Shown: positions 1 to 9,015 of the stretch, piece after piece
Numbering within the stretch: the stretch's first letter is position 1
How the letters are laid out: every line of letters begins with the position of its first letter
Source of the DNA: Acidobacteriota bacterium
Lineage (GTDB): Bacteria > Acidobacteriota > Thermoanaerobaculia > Multivoradales > Multivoraceae
Reading direction: 5' to 3'
DNA length: 46,096 bases
NCBI GenBank assembly: GCA_026707325.1
Contig: JAPOXA010000036.1
Location: 1-46,096, forward strand
Made by a program: the position numbers and the translations under genes
The notes under the pieces: generated by a model
What the model saw: the letters and a program-made list of their open reading frames with translations, nothing else
Database searches by the model: none
What the model was told of the DNA's origin: nothing

Positions 1-2
1 AC

Positions 3-347
3 CTCGACTACATGCTGCACTGCCAGGGCTGCCACATGGCCGACGGCTCCGGCGTAGAGGGCACGGTCCCCCCCCTGCCCGGCGAGGTGGGCAAGTACAT
101 CGCCAGCCCCGAATGGCGGGACTATCTCGTCCAGGTGCCCGGCGCCTCCCAGGCCCTGATCGACGACGAGGCGCTGGCGCGATTGATGACCTGGATCGTG
201 AGGCGCTTCGATCCGGAGAACGCGAAGGACCTGAAGCCCTACGAGGCAACGGAGGTCGGACGACTGCGCCGACAGCCGGTCACCAACCCGACCGAGGTGC
301 GGCGGCGGATCATCGCCGGACTTTCCGAGCAACCTCAAGACGGCTAG
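3..347 (+). CDS. c-type cytochrome, C-terminal part (5' end outside window)
   Basis: The open frame enters from the left edge, so the true start is outside the window. Translation begins LDYMLHCQGCHMADGSG, with one haem c attachment motif C-x-x-C-H (CQGCH, bases 21-35), followed by a His/Met-poor helical tail of about 100 residues. In the family the Cys pair binds haem covalently and the His is the proximal ligand, so the protein should act outside the cytoplasm as an electron carrier or as the cytochrome subunit of a dehydrogenase. Partner and pathway cannot be read from the fragment. No distal Met ligand is certain; M14 of the visible part or a residue further along could serve. Confidence 0.7.
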   Translation, partial: LDYMLHCQGCHMADGSGVEGTVPPLPGEVGKYIASPEWRDYLVQVPGASQALIDDEALARLMTWIVRRFDPENAKDLKPYEATEVGRLRRQPVTNPTEVRRRIIAGLSEQPQDG

Positions 348-436
348 GACCACGGGACGGGACGCTCGTCCGGACTTGGGCGTCGGCCGAAACCGTCGGC
401 CGCACTGCTAGGCTCTGCCGACCTCCCTCTCCGGCC

Positions 437-2176
437 GTGTCTCTTCCTCCCGATCGTCGCACTTACCTCTTCGGCCCGTACCTGCTCGACCTCGGGCAGC
501 GCCGACTCCTCCGGAACGGGAAGCTGGTTCCCCTCCGGCCGAAGATCTTCGACACCCTGAGAGCACTGGTCGAGAACCACGGCCGCGTCCTCCACAAGGA
601 GGAGTTGATGGCGATGGTGTGGCCGGACACCGCGGTCGACGAGAGCAACCTCACGCACAACCTCTCCGTACTGCGCAAGAGCCTGGGGAAGAACGACAAG
701 GCCCAGTACATCGTCACGCTTCCGGGTCGCGGCTACCGCTTCATTGCACCGGTAGAAGCGCCCCTGGAGGGGTCCGTCGCGGTCCGGCCCTTCTCCAACC
801 TGAGCCCGGACCCCGAACAGCAGTTCTTCTGCGACGGGGTGGCGGAGGAGCTCATCGATGCGCTGGCGAGCGTCGACGGGCTGCGGGTCGTCGGCAGAAC
901 GTCGTCCTTCGATCGCCGGCTGAGAGACCTGAGCAGCCCGGAGGTCGGCGAGAAACTGGGCGTCTCGGCCATCCTGGAAGGCAGCGTGCGGAAAGCGGGC
1001 GAGCGCCTCCGCATCTCGGCGCACCTGATCCGTACGTCGGACGGCACCCAGCTCTGGTCCGAGCACTACGACCGGGAACTCGGGGATGTCTTCGAGATCC
1101 AGGAGGACATCGCGCGGGCGATCGTCAACCGGCTGCGAAGGAAGCTGCTGGCACCGCATCCCGGCCCGATCGTCAAGCGTCCGACGCAGAGCCAGGAGGT
1201 GTACCAGCTCTACCTGGAGGCGCGCTATCACCTCGGCACACAGAAGGGCGATCGCGTCAAGCAGGCCATAGCGCTGCTGAACCGGGCCCTCGAAATGCAG
1301 CCGGACTTCGCGCAGGGCCACGCTGTCCTCGCCTTGTGCTACGGGACGCTCGCGGTCGACGGCTTTCTGCGGGTCGGAGAAGCAGCGTCGAGGGCGGAGG
1401 AAGCGGTGCAGACGGCGCTGGAACTGAGCGACACGAGCGCCACCGCGTACCGGGCCTGCGGTCTTCTTCGCGCCGCCCTGCAGTGGGACTGGTCCGCGGC
1501 GCAGCGCGCCTACCTGCGCGCGCTGCGACTCGATCCCGGGAATCCGAACGCCCGCTTCTCGTACGGGCACTACTTCCTGGCGCCGGTCGGCCGCCTCGAG
1601 GAAGCGGAGCAGGAACTGAAGACCGCCACGCACGTCGATCCCCTCGCGCCGATGCTGGGCCGAAGTCTGTGTTTCGTCTACTACCTGTCCCGCCGCTACG
1701 AGGAGGCGCTTGCCGAGGCTCGCCGCACGCTCGCCATCGACAGCACGTACCCGGCGACGCGATCACTGGCGGCTGCCTGCTACAGCGCCATGGAGCGTCC
1801 GGAGGAGGCGGTCCGCGAGCGCCAGGTCCACCTGCGAAACGCCGGTCGTCCGGAGGACGCCGACACGATCGGGAGGATCCTCGAGAAGGAAGGCGAGCAG
1901 GGAGTGCTCCGCTGGAGCGCAGCCCGATTGCTGAAGCGGGCCCGCAACGAGGATGCTCACTACGACTCGCTGGCCATACTGCACGCCTGGCTTGGCGAAA
2001 GAGACACGGCCCTGCACTGGCTGGAAGAAGCGATCCGAGTCAAGCGCGGAGTGGCCATGTGGGCGAAGGTCCATCCCGCGTTCGACGAGCTGCGTTCCGA
2101 GTCGCGGTTCCACGAGCTGCTCGACGGCATGGGCGTCAACGACCCCAGGGTCGCGACGCCGGGCGCGGTCGCCTAG
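437..2176 (+). CDS. Winged-helix DNA-binding protein with TolB-like and TPR domains
   Basis: A 579-residue protein from a GTG start; the open frame extends further upstream but overlaps the cytochrome gene and has no domain there. Residues about 5-105 form an OmpR/CadC-type winged helix (FGPYLLDLGQRRLLRNG at the N-terminus, VRKSL-type recognition region, then GRGYRFIAPV closing the wing). Residues about 110-230 match the TolB-like domain found after such winged helices (VAVRPFSNLSPDPEQQFFCDG, LEGSVRKAGERLRISAHL). The rest, about 250-560, is TPR repeats with a WLEEAI motif near the end. There is no transmembrane segment, so it is a soluble relative of CadC/ToxR-type regulators. No receiver domain is present. 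The target is unknown; such genes are frequent in Acidobacteriota. Confidence 0.85.
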   Translation: MSLPPDRRTYLFGPYLLDLGQRRLLRNGKLVPLRPKIFDTLRALVENHGRVLHKEELMAMVWPDTAVDESNLTHNLSVLRKSLGKNDKAQYIVTLPGRGYRFIAPVEAPLEGSVAVRPFSNLSPDPEQQFFCDGVAEELIDALASVDGLRVVGRTSSFDRRLRDLSSPEVGEKLGVSAILEGSVRKAGERLRISAHLIRTSDGTQLWSEHYDRELGDVFEIQEDIARAIVNRLRRKLLAPHPGPIVKRPTQSQEVYQLYLEARYHLGTQKGDRVKQAIALLNRALEMQPDFAQGHAVLALCYGTLAVDGFLRVGEAASRAEEAVQTALELSDTSATAYRACGLLRAALQWDWSAAQRAYLRALRLDPGNPNARFSYGHYFLAPVGRLEEAEQELKTATHVDPLAPMLGRSLCFVYYLSRRYEEALAEARRTLAIDSTYPATRSLAAACYSAMERPEEAVRERQVHLRNAGRPEDADTIGRILEKEGEQGVLRWSAARLLKRARNEDAHYDSLAILHAWLGERDTALHWLEEAIRVKRGVAMWAKVHPAFDELRSESRFHELLDGMGVNDPRVATPGAVA

Positions 2177-2198
2177 TCCCGCCCGCGCTCCTCACGCG

Positions 2199-2765
2199 TC
2201 AGCGCTGAACCCGGGGTCGCTCGGGGACCACCTCTTCGAAGCGCTTGATCCGGCGAGCCTCCTCGTGCCGCCCGAGTTGCTCGAGCGTCTGCGCAAGTTC
2301 AAACAGCAGGACATCCTCCGGCAGGCTGCTGTCTCCGTCCTCGATCAGGTTCTCCAGTCTGTCCGCCAGCTCCTCGAGCCGCCCCTCCTCGCGGTCGAGG
2401 TGGATCAGGCTCATCTCCGCATCCGCCGCGAGATCGCCCGGGCCGCCGTCGGCCAGCCTCTCCCACAGCGCACGGGCTTCCGCCAACCTGTGGTTCGCGG
2501 CCTCCAGCGCAGCCAGGTAGCCGTGCGCTGCCCACGCCGCCCGGCTGCCGCGATAGTCCTCGATCAGACCTTCGAAGCGCCGCCTCGTGTCTTCGGTCCG
2601 GCCAGGGATCCGGCTTGTCACCAAGGCGTCGTCGAGCGCCGCCTCCGCGGCCCTGTCGCGGACAAGACGGCTTGCCAGAAACGCGCCGGTCACGAGGACC
2701 ACCAGCAGGAGGACCACGCTTCGGGCCCCTGGGCGACGCCGGCGCACTCTCGCCTTGGATCGCAT
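2199..2765 (-). CDS. Membrane-anchored TPR-like protein
   Basis: A 188-residue protein. The start at 2765 (MRSKARVRRRRPGARS) is chosen because a basic stretch followed by one hydrophobic segment (VVLLLVVLVTGAFLASRLV, about residues 16-34) then makes a clean signal anchor; a longer frame to 2843 would add non-coding-like residues. The remainder is alpha-helical with Ala/Leu/Glu-rich repeats (LAALEAANHRLAEARALWERL, LFELAQTLEQLGRHEEARRI) that read as two or three degenerate TPRs exposed outside the membrane. Function unknown. It converges on the winged-helix/TPR gene and diverges from the RnfD-like gene, with 70 bases between the two start codons. Confidence 0.6.
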   Translation of the reverse strand: MRSKARVRRRRPGARSVVLLLVVLVTGAFLASRLVRDRAAEAALDDALVTSRIPGRTEDTRRRFEGLIEDYRGSRAAWAAHGYLAALEAANHRLAEARALWERLADGGPGDLAADAEMSLIHLDREEGRLEELADRLENLIEDGDSSLPEDVLLFELAQTLEQLGRHEEARRIKRFEEVVPERPRVQR

Positions 2766-2835
2766 CGTTCTCCTTCGGACACACGAGGCCGGGAGTCCGG
2801 TCGTGACTATAGTGTCAAAGGGAAAGAGGTCCCGA

Positions 2836-4512
2836 ATGGCCAACGTCAGGGAAGTTCAGCGGTTGCCGCCCGCCTGGTGGCTGCCCGCGTCCTTCACTCT
2901 CCTGCTGCTCGCGTTCTCGCTGCTTCCGCAGTTCCGCACAAGCGCGGAGTTGACCTGGTCCCTCTGGGGCGCCTGCGCCGTCCTCGCGCTCCTGCAGGGG
3001 CGCCTGCTGTCCAACTCCGGCCAGGACGGCCGCGAGCTGAAACTGAAGGTCTCCCTGATCCCCTCGCACTACGTGCAGGCCTTCGTGCAGACCTGCATCT
3101 ACTTCTACTGGGGCCTGTACTGGGAACAGATGCGACACCAGGCGGCGCTCATCCTGGCGCAGATCATCTTCGCCTACGCCTTCGACATGCTCGTGGGCTG
3201 GTCGAGACGGAAGACCTGGCACCTGGGCTTCGGGCAGTTTCCGATCATCCTGAGCACGAACTTCTTCCTCTGCTTCAAGGAGGAGTGGTTCTACCTGCAG
3301 TTCACGATGATCGCCGTCGGCATCCTCGGCAAGGAGTTCTTCCGCTGGAACCGCGACGGCCGCAAGCGGCACATCTTCAACCCGTCGGGCTTCGCTCTCT
3401 CCGTCTTCTCGCTCGGCCTGATCCTCTCCGGGACGACGGACCTCACCTGGGGCGCCGAGATCGCGACGACCCTGGCCAACGCGCCCCACATGTACGTCGC
3501 GATCTTCATGGCCGGTCTGGTCGTCCAGTTCTTCTTCTCGGTGACGATCGTGACCCTGTTCGCGGCCGCCGCGCTGGTCGTTGCCAACCTCGTCTACTCG
3601 AGCGTCACCGGCGTTCACTTCTTCGTCGACGCCAGCATCCCGATCGCGGTCTTTCTGGGTCTTCACCTTCTCGTGACCGATCCGTCGACATCGCCCCGCA
3701 GCCGGCTGGGGAGCGCGGTGTTCGGGGCGCTCTACGGCTTGAGCGTTTTCGGCCTGTTCGAGTTCCTCCGCCAGGTCGACGTCCCCCTCTTCTACGACAA
3801 GCTGCTGTTCGTCCCGGTGCTCAACCTCTGCGTGCCGCTGCTCGACCGGCTCGGGAAGTCGCGCCGCGTGGAGAGCTTCCGCCTGTCGGCGTTGCTGCGG
3901 GCGACCAGGCCGCGGCGCGTGAACTACGCCTTCATGGTCGCCTGGATCGGGCTCTTCGGCTGGATGCTGGCATCGAACTTCGTCGGCCGGGCGCACGAGG
4001 GCGACGACTTCAAGTACTGGCAGCAAGCCTGCGACGAGGGCAAGCGGTTCGCCTGCGAGAACCTGGTCACGAAGCTCGAACTCACCTGCAACAACGGCGG
4101 CGGCGAGGAGTGCAACATGCTGGGCGTGCTCTACAACCGGGGAGAGATCATGCCGCTCGATCCCCTGGAGGGCGTCTCCTACTTCGACCAGGCGTGTCGC
4201 GGCGGCTTCCACAAGGGCTGCCAGAACGTCGTCATCCAGGCGGTCTTCGACGGCAACGTGTCGATGACCTCGGCCGGAGTGTCCGACGCGATCGAACAGC
4301 TCCCCGCCGGCTGCGAGGCCGGCGAGAGCATGAGCTGCTTCCTGCTCGGCTACGCCCACGTGCACGGGCACGGCGTGCCGCAGGACATCCCCCTGGCACA
4401 GGACCTCCTCTCCTCCGCCTGCAACATGGGCGAAGCCGCGGCCTGCGCCGAACTGCAGAGGGGGCTGGGGACTCTCTTCTTCCCGCCAGGCAGCGGGCCG
4501 GACCGCCCCTAG
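2836..4512 (+). CDS. RnfD/NqrB/UnbU-like membrane protein fused to Cys-rich Sel1 repeats
   Basis: A 558-residue protein. Residues about 15-385 contain roughly ten hydrophobic segments and the signatures of the NqrB/RnfD/UnbU superfamily: HIFNPSGFAL (about 179-188), HLLVTDPSTSP (about 277-287) and LNLCVPLLDR. No S/T-G-A-T flavin-attachment motif is visible, so covalent FMN is not expected. After the last membrane segment, residues about 394-545 carry five C-x7-C pairs (CDEGKRFAC, CNNGGGEEC, CRGGFHKGC, CEAGESMSC, CNMGEAAAC) within Sel1-like repeats, as in Helicobacter cysteine-rich proteins, implying a disulfide-bonded extracytoplasmic domain. The ATG at 2836 follows GGAAAGAGG. A TATAGT hexamer at 2808-2813 could be the -10 element. 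The 3' end overlaps the convergent acetyltransferase gene by 4 bases. Confidence 0.75.
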   Translation: MANVREVQRLPPAWWLPASFTLLLLAFSLLPQFRTSAELTWSLWGACAVLALLQGRLLSNSGQDGRELKLKVSLIPSHYVQAFVQTCIYFYWGLYWEQMRHQAALILAQIIFAYAFDMLVGWSRRKTWHLGFGQFPIILSTNFFLCFKEEWFYLQFTMIAVGILGKEFFRWNRDGRKRHIFNPSGFALSVFSLGLILSGTTDLTWGAEIATTLANAPHMYVAIFMAGLVVQFFFSVTIVTLFAAAALVVANLVYSSVTGVHFFVDASIPIAVFLGLHLLVTDPSTSPRSRLGSAVFGALYGLSVFGLFEFLRQVDVPLFYDKLLFVPVLNLCVPLLDRLGKSRRVESFRLSALLRATRPRRVNYAFMVAWIGLFGWMLASNFVGRAHEGDDFKYWQQACDEGKRFACENLVTKLELTCNNGGGEECNMLGVLYNRGEIMPLDPLEGVSYFDQACRGGFHKGCQNVVIQAVFDGNVSMTSAGVSDAIEQLPAGCEAGESMSCFLLGYAHVHGHGVPQDIPLAQDLLSSACNMGEAAACAELQRGLGTLFFPPGSGPDRP

Positions 4513-5138
4513 TAGTCCAGCGCCATCCGCATTTCCATCGGGATGCCGTGCTGGTGCGGGATCGGCGCGACCGTTTCGGTCAGGCACTCCATCCCGAGGG
4601 AGTTGTAGAAGTGGACCGCCGGAGTACCCGAGAGCACGTCGAGGTGCAGACCGCGAAGACCTTCGCTCTTCGAGTCGTCGATCGCCCGCTGCATCAACTG
4701 CTTGCCGATCCCCTCACCCCGCCGCGACTCGACGACGGCGAGCGCGTGAACGTAGTAGACCGCCGACGGAATCGCGACGTTGAGGTAGCTGGCCAGATAG
4801 GCGGCCCGTCCGATCGCGCCGAGTTGCTCCTTCGTGACCCGGCCCGACTCGATCAGCGGCGCCCAGAGAGCGCCCAGCGTCTTCTTCCGCGTCGCGAACT
4901 CCGGACCGCGGAAGCCGATCTCGATCGCGAGGAGTTCGTCGCCTTCGACCGCGATCGTCGTGCAGTCGTAGCCGAACAGCGTGCCCGCCCTGGGCCACGA
5001 GGCCTTGACGATCTCGTCGTAGAACTCCCGGCCGCCGAACTGGTACTCGTAGGTGGTCGGGCCGGTTTCGTAAACGAGGTCCGCGACCTCGTCCGCCCAC
5101 TTCCGGGCGTGAGCCTCGGTTGCCTGCATGATATCCAT
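4509..5138 (-). CDS. GNAT-family N-acetyltransferase
   Basis: A 209-residue protein. The acetyl-CoA pyrophosphate-binding motif A is clear near residue 138 (VVESRRGEGIGKQLMQRAI, an R-x-x-G-x-G loop) and is followed by the family's C-terminal strand-helix (GLHLDVLSGTPAVHFYNSLGM). Such enzymes transfer acetyl from acetyl-CoA to an amine; the substrate cannot be inferred. The start has AGGGAG eight bases upstream. It stands back to back with a second, unrelated GNAT gene and overlaps the end of the RnfD-like gene by 4 bases. Confidence 0.85.
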   Translation of the reverse strand: MDIMQATEAHARKWADEVADLVYETGPTTYEYQFGGREFYDEIVKASWPRAGTLFGYDCTTIAVEGDELLAIEIGFRGPEFATRKKTLGALWAPLIESGRVTKEQLGAIGRAAYLASYLNVAIPSAVYYVHALAVVESRRGEGIGKQLMQRAIDDSKSEGLRGLHLDVLSGTPAVHFYNSLGMECLTETVAPIPHQHGIPMEMRMALDY

Positions 5139-5230
5139 CGCTGCGCTCCCTTCTCTGACTGCCAGGTCTCAGATTGGTCGTGAGGCCGGCAGCCGCGTGC
5201 AGCGCCGCCGACACGATAACTTCGGCCGCA

Positions 5231-5878
5231 GTGATCCACTACCGCCCGATGACGATGTCCGATCTCGGCAGCGTCCCCATCGACTGCCAGGGGCCGGAGG
5301 CCGAGGTCCGTAGCCGAATCGCCGACCTCGGGGCGAGCGCGATCCTCGCCTTCGACGGCGAACAGCACGTAGGCCAACTCCAGTTCCGCCGCTACGACCC
5401 GGCACTACGCTCCCCCGCCGGCATCATGGTTCCCTCCTACTGGGGCGACTTCGGCCAGGCGAACGCCCCCACCCTGCCACCGGAGACGCTGAACCTGTTC
5501 TGCTACCACGTCGGCCAGTTGACCAGCGGCGACGCCCGCGATCCCCGCTACCAGGGGAGGGGCATCGGCGTTGCGCTTCTCGAGCAATTCGTACGCTGGG
5601 CCGACGCCACGGGCGTCGAGGCGACCGTCGCCAAGGCTCTGCCGCCCTACCGCGCTCTGGCTGTCCTCATGGGCGGCCACCCGGCTTCGGTCTATGAGGA
5701 TCACGGCTTCGAGGTCGCCGCCCGCTGGTGCGACCGCGACCTCCGCGACCGGCTCCCCAGCGTTCTTGCCGGCGAGCACGGTGACGGCGTCGCCGTTGCG
5801 CTGCGGGAGCTCTGCGACGAGGGGCTCACTCTCGACGCACTCGCCGAAGCGGCCATGGTCGTCCGGCGGCGCCCGTAG
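5231..5878 (+). CDS. GNAT-family N-acetyltransferase
   Basis: A 215-residue protein from the GTG at 5231 (VIHYRPMTMSDLGSVP), which begins right at the usual first strand of GNAT folds; the frame to 5174 adds only low-complexity residues. Motif A is RYQGRGIGVALLEQFVRWA (about residues 116-134), and the C-terminal part has HPASVYEDHGFEVAARW, the typical acetyltransferase end in which Tyr often acts as general acid. Substrate unknown. The C-terminal 40 residues (ALRELCDEGLTLDALAEAAM) form an extra helical tail. Divergent from the other GNAT gene with 92 bases between the starts. Confidence 0.8.
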   Translation: MIHYRPMTMSDLGSVPIDCQGPEAEVRSRIADLGASAILAFDGEQHVGQLQFRRYDPALRSPAGIMVPSYWGDFGQANAPTLPPETLNLFCYHVGQLTSGDARDPRYQGRGIGVALLEQFVRWADATGVEATVAKALPPYRALAVLMGGHPASVYEDHGFEVAARWCDRDLRDRLPSVLAGEHGDGVAVALRELCDEGLTLDALAEAAMVVRRRP

Positions 5879-5916
5879 GCGACCTGCGGACCGTGGGCGC
5901 CCTCGTCCGGCCATCG

Positions 5917-7668
5917 CTACTCCTGGCCATGGATGCGCCTGGAGTCGAAGTCCATCCAGGTGACGAGCCACTTGCCGCCGCGCTTGTTCACCAGCATCTC
6001 GAGACCGAAGTCCAGCCCGGCGGATGTGATCCACCGGGTTCCGATGACCTTGGCCGTGGCGCCGTCCCACTCGACCACCATCTCGTCGCTGGGAGTCTCG
6101 CTGCCGGCGGTCGACCCGAGATAGTCGCGGAAGACATCCTTGTCGGCGCCGCTGTAGGACCTGAAGTCCTCGCCCAGATAGGTCCACATGAGGTCCATGT
6201 CGCCCGCCGCCATGGCCTTCAGCATCGCCCGCACCGCGACCTTGACGGCCTCGGTGTCCTCCTTGGACCCGCCGGCGGTATCAGCCGTCGCGGAGGCGGT
6301 AGCGGCTGACCGCTCACCGGCCTCCGTGACCCGGGTCGAAGCCAGGTCGAAAGCCGCCAGGTGTTCCTCGTCCTTCACGTAGACCCGTGACCCGGAGAGC
6401 GCCAGGTGGGCCCAGGTCGTGCTGTCGGCCACCTCCCAGGAGGCCAGTTCCCGGTAGGCCGACGGATCCGCCGCGATCACCTTGAGTTCCGCTTCGTCCG
6501 TCAGCACCAGGAGGCGGTCGCCGACGGCGATCACCGACGCATAGGCGGCCCACCGGCCGGGCCCCTGCCAGACGATCTCTCCGGTGGCGGGATCGAGACA
6601 GACGAAGGTGCCGGCTCTCTTGTTCGAACGGAAGTACAGGTGGTCGCCGACGAGCACCGCGGAGTCCATGTAGAGCTCCGCGTCCGTCGTCTTCCAGACC
6701 TCGCTCACCGACCAGTCGCCCTTCGCCTTGGCCGGCGGTTCGACCCTGATCGCGGCAGTCCCCCACTGGTAACCCGAGAGGATGAAGTTGCCGTCGTAAC
6801 GAACCGTGGTCGGCGTGTTCTGCTGGAAGGCCGTCGTGAAGTCGAGCGACCACAGCGGATCGCCATCGGTGGCGCCGACTCCGAAGAAGGACACGTCGCT
6901 CATCGTCACGATCTGGCGCACCCCGCCGTGGTCGAACGCCATGGGCGAGGCATAGGCCGGCGGCCCGTCAACGCGCCACACTTCCTCGCCGGTCATCTTG
7001 TCGTAGGCGACCAGCGCGCCCTCGTCTCCCTGGTCCTCATTGCCCGTGGTGCCGATCGGCACGATCAGCAGGTTGCCCTCGACCAGAGGCGACGAAGCGG
7101 TTCCCCAAATCGGATAAGGCTCCTCGTAGAGATGGTCGAAGGTCTTTTCCCAGCGCACCTTGCCGGAGTCGGCGTCCAGGGCCAGGAGACGCTCCCGGAT
7201 GCCGAAGCTGTAGACCGAATCGCCTTCGGCGAGCATGGTCGACTTCGGACCCGGGCCGTACTGGATTGCCGCGGTTCTGGGCGCGTAGGCAGCAACGTAG
7301 CTGTGCCGCCAGAGCTCCTCGCCGGTCGAAGCCGAGAGGGCGAGCACGACCTCCTCCTCGCCTTGCCGCGCGTGGACGAAAACGCGGTCGCCGACCAAGA
7401 TGGGAGATGACTGTCCCCCGCCGACCCGGACCTTCCAGATCTGGTGGAGTGTCGCGGGCAGCTCCGAGGGAAGTTCGCCACCAACGGCCCGTCCGTCCCG
7501 ATTCGGCCCGCGCCACTGCGGCCACTCGGAGCCCTGGGCCACTGAAGGGACGCTCAGGGCGCCGAGCACGAGCACTGCCACCACCCATCTGCCGATCCCT
7601 GGAGCCACTGTTCCTGAAGCCACAGCCCACCTCGCTGCGAGACCTCCCGATTCGCACGCTCCACCCAT
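5917..7668 (-). CDS. Exported PQQ-like beta-propeller protein with C-terminal NTF2-like domain
   Basis: A 583-residue protein. The start at 7668 is supported by GGGAGG nine bases upstream, although the frame is open to 7815. A hydrophobic signal (RWVVAVLVLGALSVPSVAQG) precedes EWPQWRGPNRDG, the characteristic opening of PQQ-like quinoprotein propellers. Several repeats of the type 'VGDRVFVHAR / ALSASTGEELWR' follow, with tryptophan-docking motifs throughout residues 50-460. The last 120 residues form a separate alpha+beta unit (VKVAVRAMLKAMAAGDMDLM ... GGKWLVTWMDFD) resembling SnoaL/NTF2-like domains. BamB-like scaffolding or polymer binding is as likely as quinone-dependent catalysis, because no dehydrogenase active-site Asp or adjacent Cys pair is seen. 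Confidence 0.8.
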   Translation of the reverse strand: MGGACESGGLAARWAVASGTVAPGIGRWVVAVLVLGALSVPSVAQGSEWPQWRGPNRDGRAVGGELPSELPATLHQIWKVRVGGGQSSPILVGDRVFVHARQGEEEVVLALSASTGEELWRHSYVAAYAPRTAAIQYGPGPKSTMLAEGDSVYSFGIRERLLALDADSGKVRWEKTFDHLYEEPYPIWGTASSPLVEGNLLIVPIGTTGNEDQGDEGALVAYDKMTGEEVWRVDGPPAYASPMAFDHGGVRQIVTMSDVSFFGVGATDGDPLWSLDFTTAFQQNTPTTVRYDGNFILSGYQWGTAAIRVEPPAKAKGDWSVSEVWKTTDAELYMDSAVLVGDHLYFRSNKRAGTFVCLDPATGEIVWQGPGRWAAYASVIAVGDRLLVLTDEAELKVIAADPSAYRELASWEVADSTTWAHLALSGSRVYVKDEEHLAAFDLASTRVTEAGERSAATASATADTAGGSKEDTEAVKVAVRAMLKAMAAGDMDLMWTYLGEDFRSYSGADKDVFRDYLGSTAGSETPSDEMVVEWDGATAKVIGTRWITSAGLDFGLEMLVNKRGGKWLVTWMDFDSRRIHGQE

Positions 7669-7997
7669 GACACACACCTCCCGTCCCAGTTGCCGCAGGG
7701 CTTGCCGTCGAAGACGCATCGGCCTGCCGCCAGCCCTCAAAGTACCGATCCCGACATGCTCGCCACACCTGTGGATGCTCAGCGCCACGTTGTCCGAGTC
7801 CGCGCTGAGCGTCAAGGGCCTTTTGTTAGCGAATCTGAGCGAATGTTTGCACGGACGCGATGAGCCGCGTACGGTCCGCGCCGCCGCGGAAATCCCCGGG
7901 GAAACCTGCTAAGGTACGCGCTCACTGCGCACCGCGGCAGCGGACGCGCCGGACAGGCCACGTCGGCATCGGAATCAGCCAAGGGAACACGAAACAG
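7669..7997. promoter_or_regulatory. Divergent intergenic region between the propeller gene and rpsN
   Basis: No convincing gene here. It must hold the promoters of both flanking genes. An A/T-richer patch at 7816-7850 contains CTGAGCG and GCGAAT each repeated within about 30 bases. On the plus strand TGCTAAGGT at 7908-7916 reads as an extended -10 element (TG-n-TAAGGT), the same -10 hexamer seen at 17812, but no good -35 accompanies it. No clear Zur-type operator was recognised, although one would fit the S14 type encoded downstream. Confidence 0.3.
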
Positions 7998-8303
7998 ATG
8001 GCCACGAAGGCATCAGTCGCCAAGAACGACCGCCGCAAGCAGATCGTCGAGAGATACAAGGAGCGCCGCGACGAGTTGCGCGCACTGGCGAAGGACGAGC
8101 GCCTTCCGCCCGACCAGCGCTTCGAGGCCCAACGCCTGCTGAACAAGCTCCCGCGTGACTCCAGCCCGGTCCGCGTCCGCAACCGCTGCAACGTCAGCGG
8201 CCGGCCCCGCGGCTACTACCGCAAGTTCGGTCTTTCGCGGATCGCCCTGCGGGACCTCGCCCTCAGGGGCGAGCTCCCGGGCGTGATCAAGGCGAGCTGG
8301 TAG
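7998..8303 (+). CDS. rpsN: 30S ribosomal protein S14, zinc-independent type
   Basis: A 101-residue protein, the usual length of long-form S14. The signature C-terminal region is intact: [21 protein letters not shown] followed by [20 protein letters not shown]. Only one Cys is present, so the CxxC...CxxC zinc-ribbon of short S14 is absent. It assembles into the head of the 30S subunit near the decoding site. The gene stands alone rather than in the spc ribosomal operon; stand-alone C-minus S14 genes are often alternates expressed under zinc limitation, but here it could equally be the only copy. Confidence 0.95.
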   Translation: MATKASVAKNDRRKQIVERYKERRDELRALAKDERLPPDQRFEAQRLLNKLPRDSSPVRVRNRCNVSGRPRGYYRKFGLSRIALRDLALRGELPGVIKASW

Positions 8304-8307
8304 CGCC

Positions 8308-8874
8308 TCAGCCGCCCAGAGCCGCGGCCAGCTCAGCGAGCATCCGCCGCTCCTCGCGGGACACACTACCGAGGCCGAGGAAGCCGCCGGCGGCTTCAGC
8401 GACGGCCTGCGCCCGGCTCATGATGTCGCCACGCACCGCCGCCGCGTCGGCTTCGTCGAGCTCGGCCACCAGCGCGGCCGCATAGCCCTTCCAGGCCTCG
8501 AGCAGTTCCGCTCCCGGACGCCGCTCCAGCCAGACCGAGAGCAGTTCGGCGGCAGTCGACCCACGGGTCACCCCGGCATCCTTGGCAGCTTGCATGATGG
8601 CGTCCCGCTCCGCGACGTCCATCGCGTGGTCCGACCACGCAACCTCGATCAACGGCACGAGACCCGCCGCCACCAGCGCCTCGCCGTGCATGCCCGCGTC
8701 GAGCAGGGCGCCGAGAACGTCACGGTGCGTGATACCCGAAGCCGCGGCCAGTTCGTCGAGCTGCTCCTCGCGCTCCTTCTTCGCGCGGAGCTCGTCGATC
8801 AGCTGCCGGTCCATGTCGCGGAAGAAGGCATCCTCCAGTGAGTCGCCGCGTTCGCGGAGGGCGTCGGTCGTCAT
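8308..8874 (-). CDS. TerB-like helical protein
   Basis: A 188-residue all-alpha protein. The start at 8874 (MTTDALRERGDSLED) is preferred over 8934. The stretch LIEVAWSDHAMDVAERDAIM (about residues 78-97) matches the metal-binding helix pattern of TerB/DjlA-like domains (acidic-rich 'W-S-D-x-x-x-x-x-x-E-R' helix). The N-terminus is charged and probably coiled coil (ELRAKKEREEQLDELA). TerB-like proteins occur in tellurite resistance and many unrelated contexts; no other ter genes are near, so no tellurite role is claimed. Converges on rpsN with a 4-base gap. Confidence 0.6.
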   Translation of the reverse strand: MTTDALRERGDSLEDAFFRDMDRQLIDELRAKKEREEQLDELAAASGITHRDVLGALLDAGMHGEALVAAGLVPLIEVAWSDHAMDVAERDAIMQAAKDAGVTRGSTAAELLSVWLERRPGAELLEAWKGYAAALVAELDEADAAAVRGDIMSRAQAVAEAAGGFLGLGSVSREERRMLAELAAALGG

Positions 8875-9015
8875 CTGGCTCGCTTTGGTTCCTGCGGTGA
8901 ATCTCGGGGGCCGAGAGCGGCGGCATCGTAACACTGGATCCGGTGCCTCCAGGGCGCGCTGGTACGCTCCATCTTCCGCCCATCGTCACCGTTCATCGCT
9001 CAGGGAGACACGCCC

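Noticed and set aside
8308..8874. Tellurite resistance function for the TerB-like protein
   Set aside because: No other ter gene nearby, and TerB-like folds occur in many unrelated contexts.
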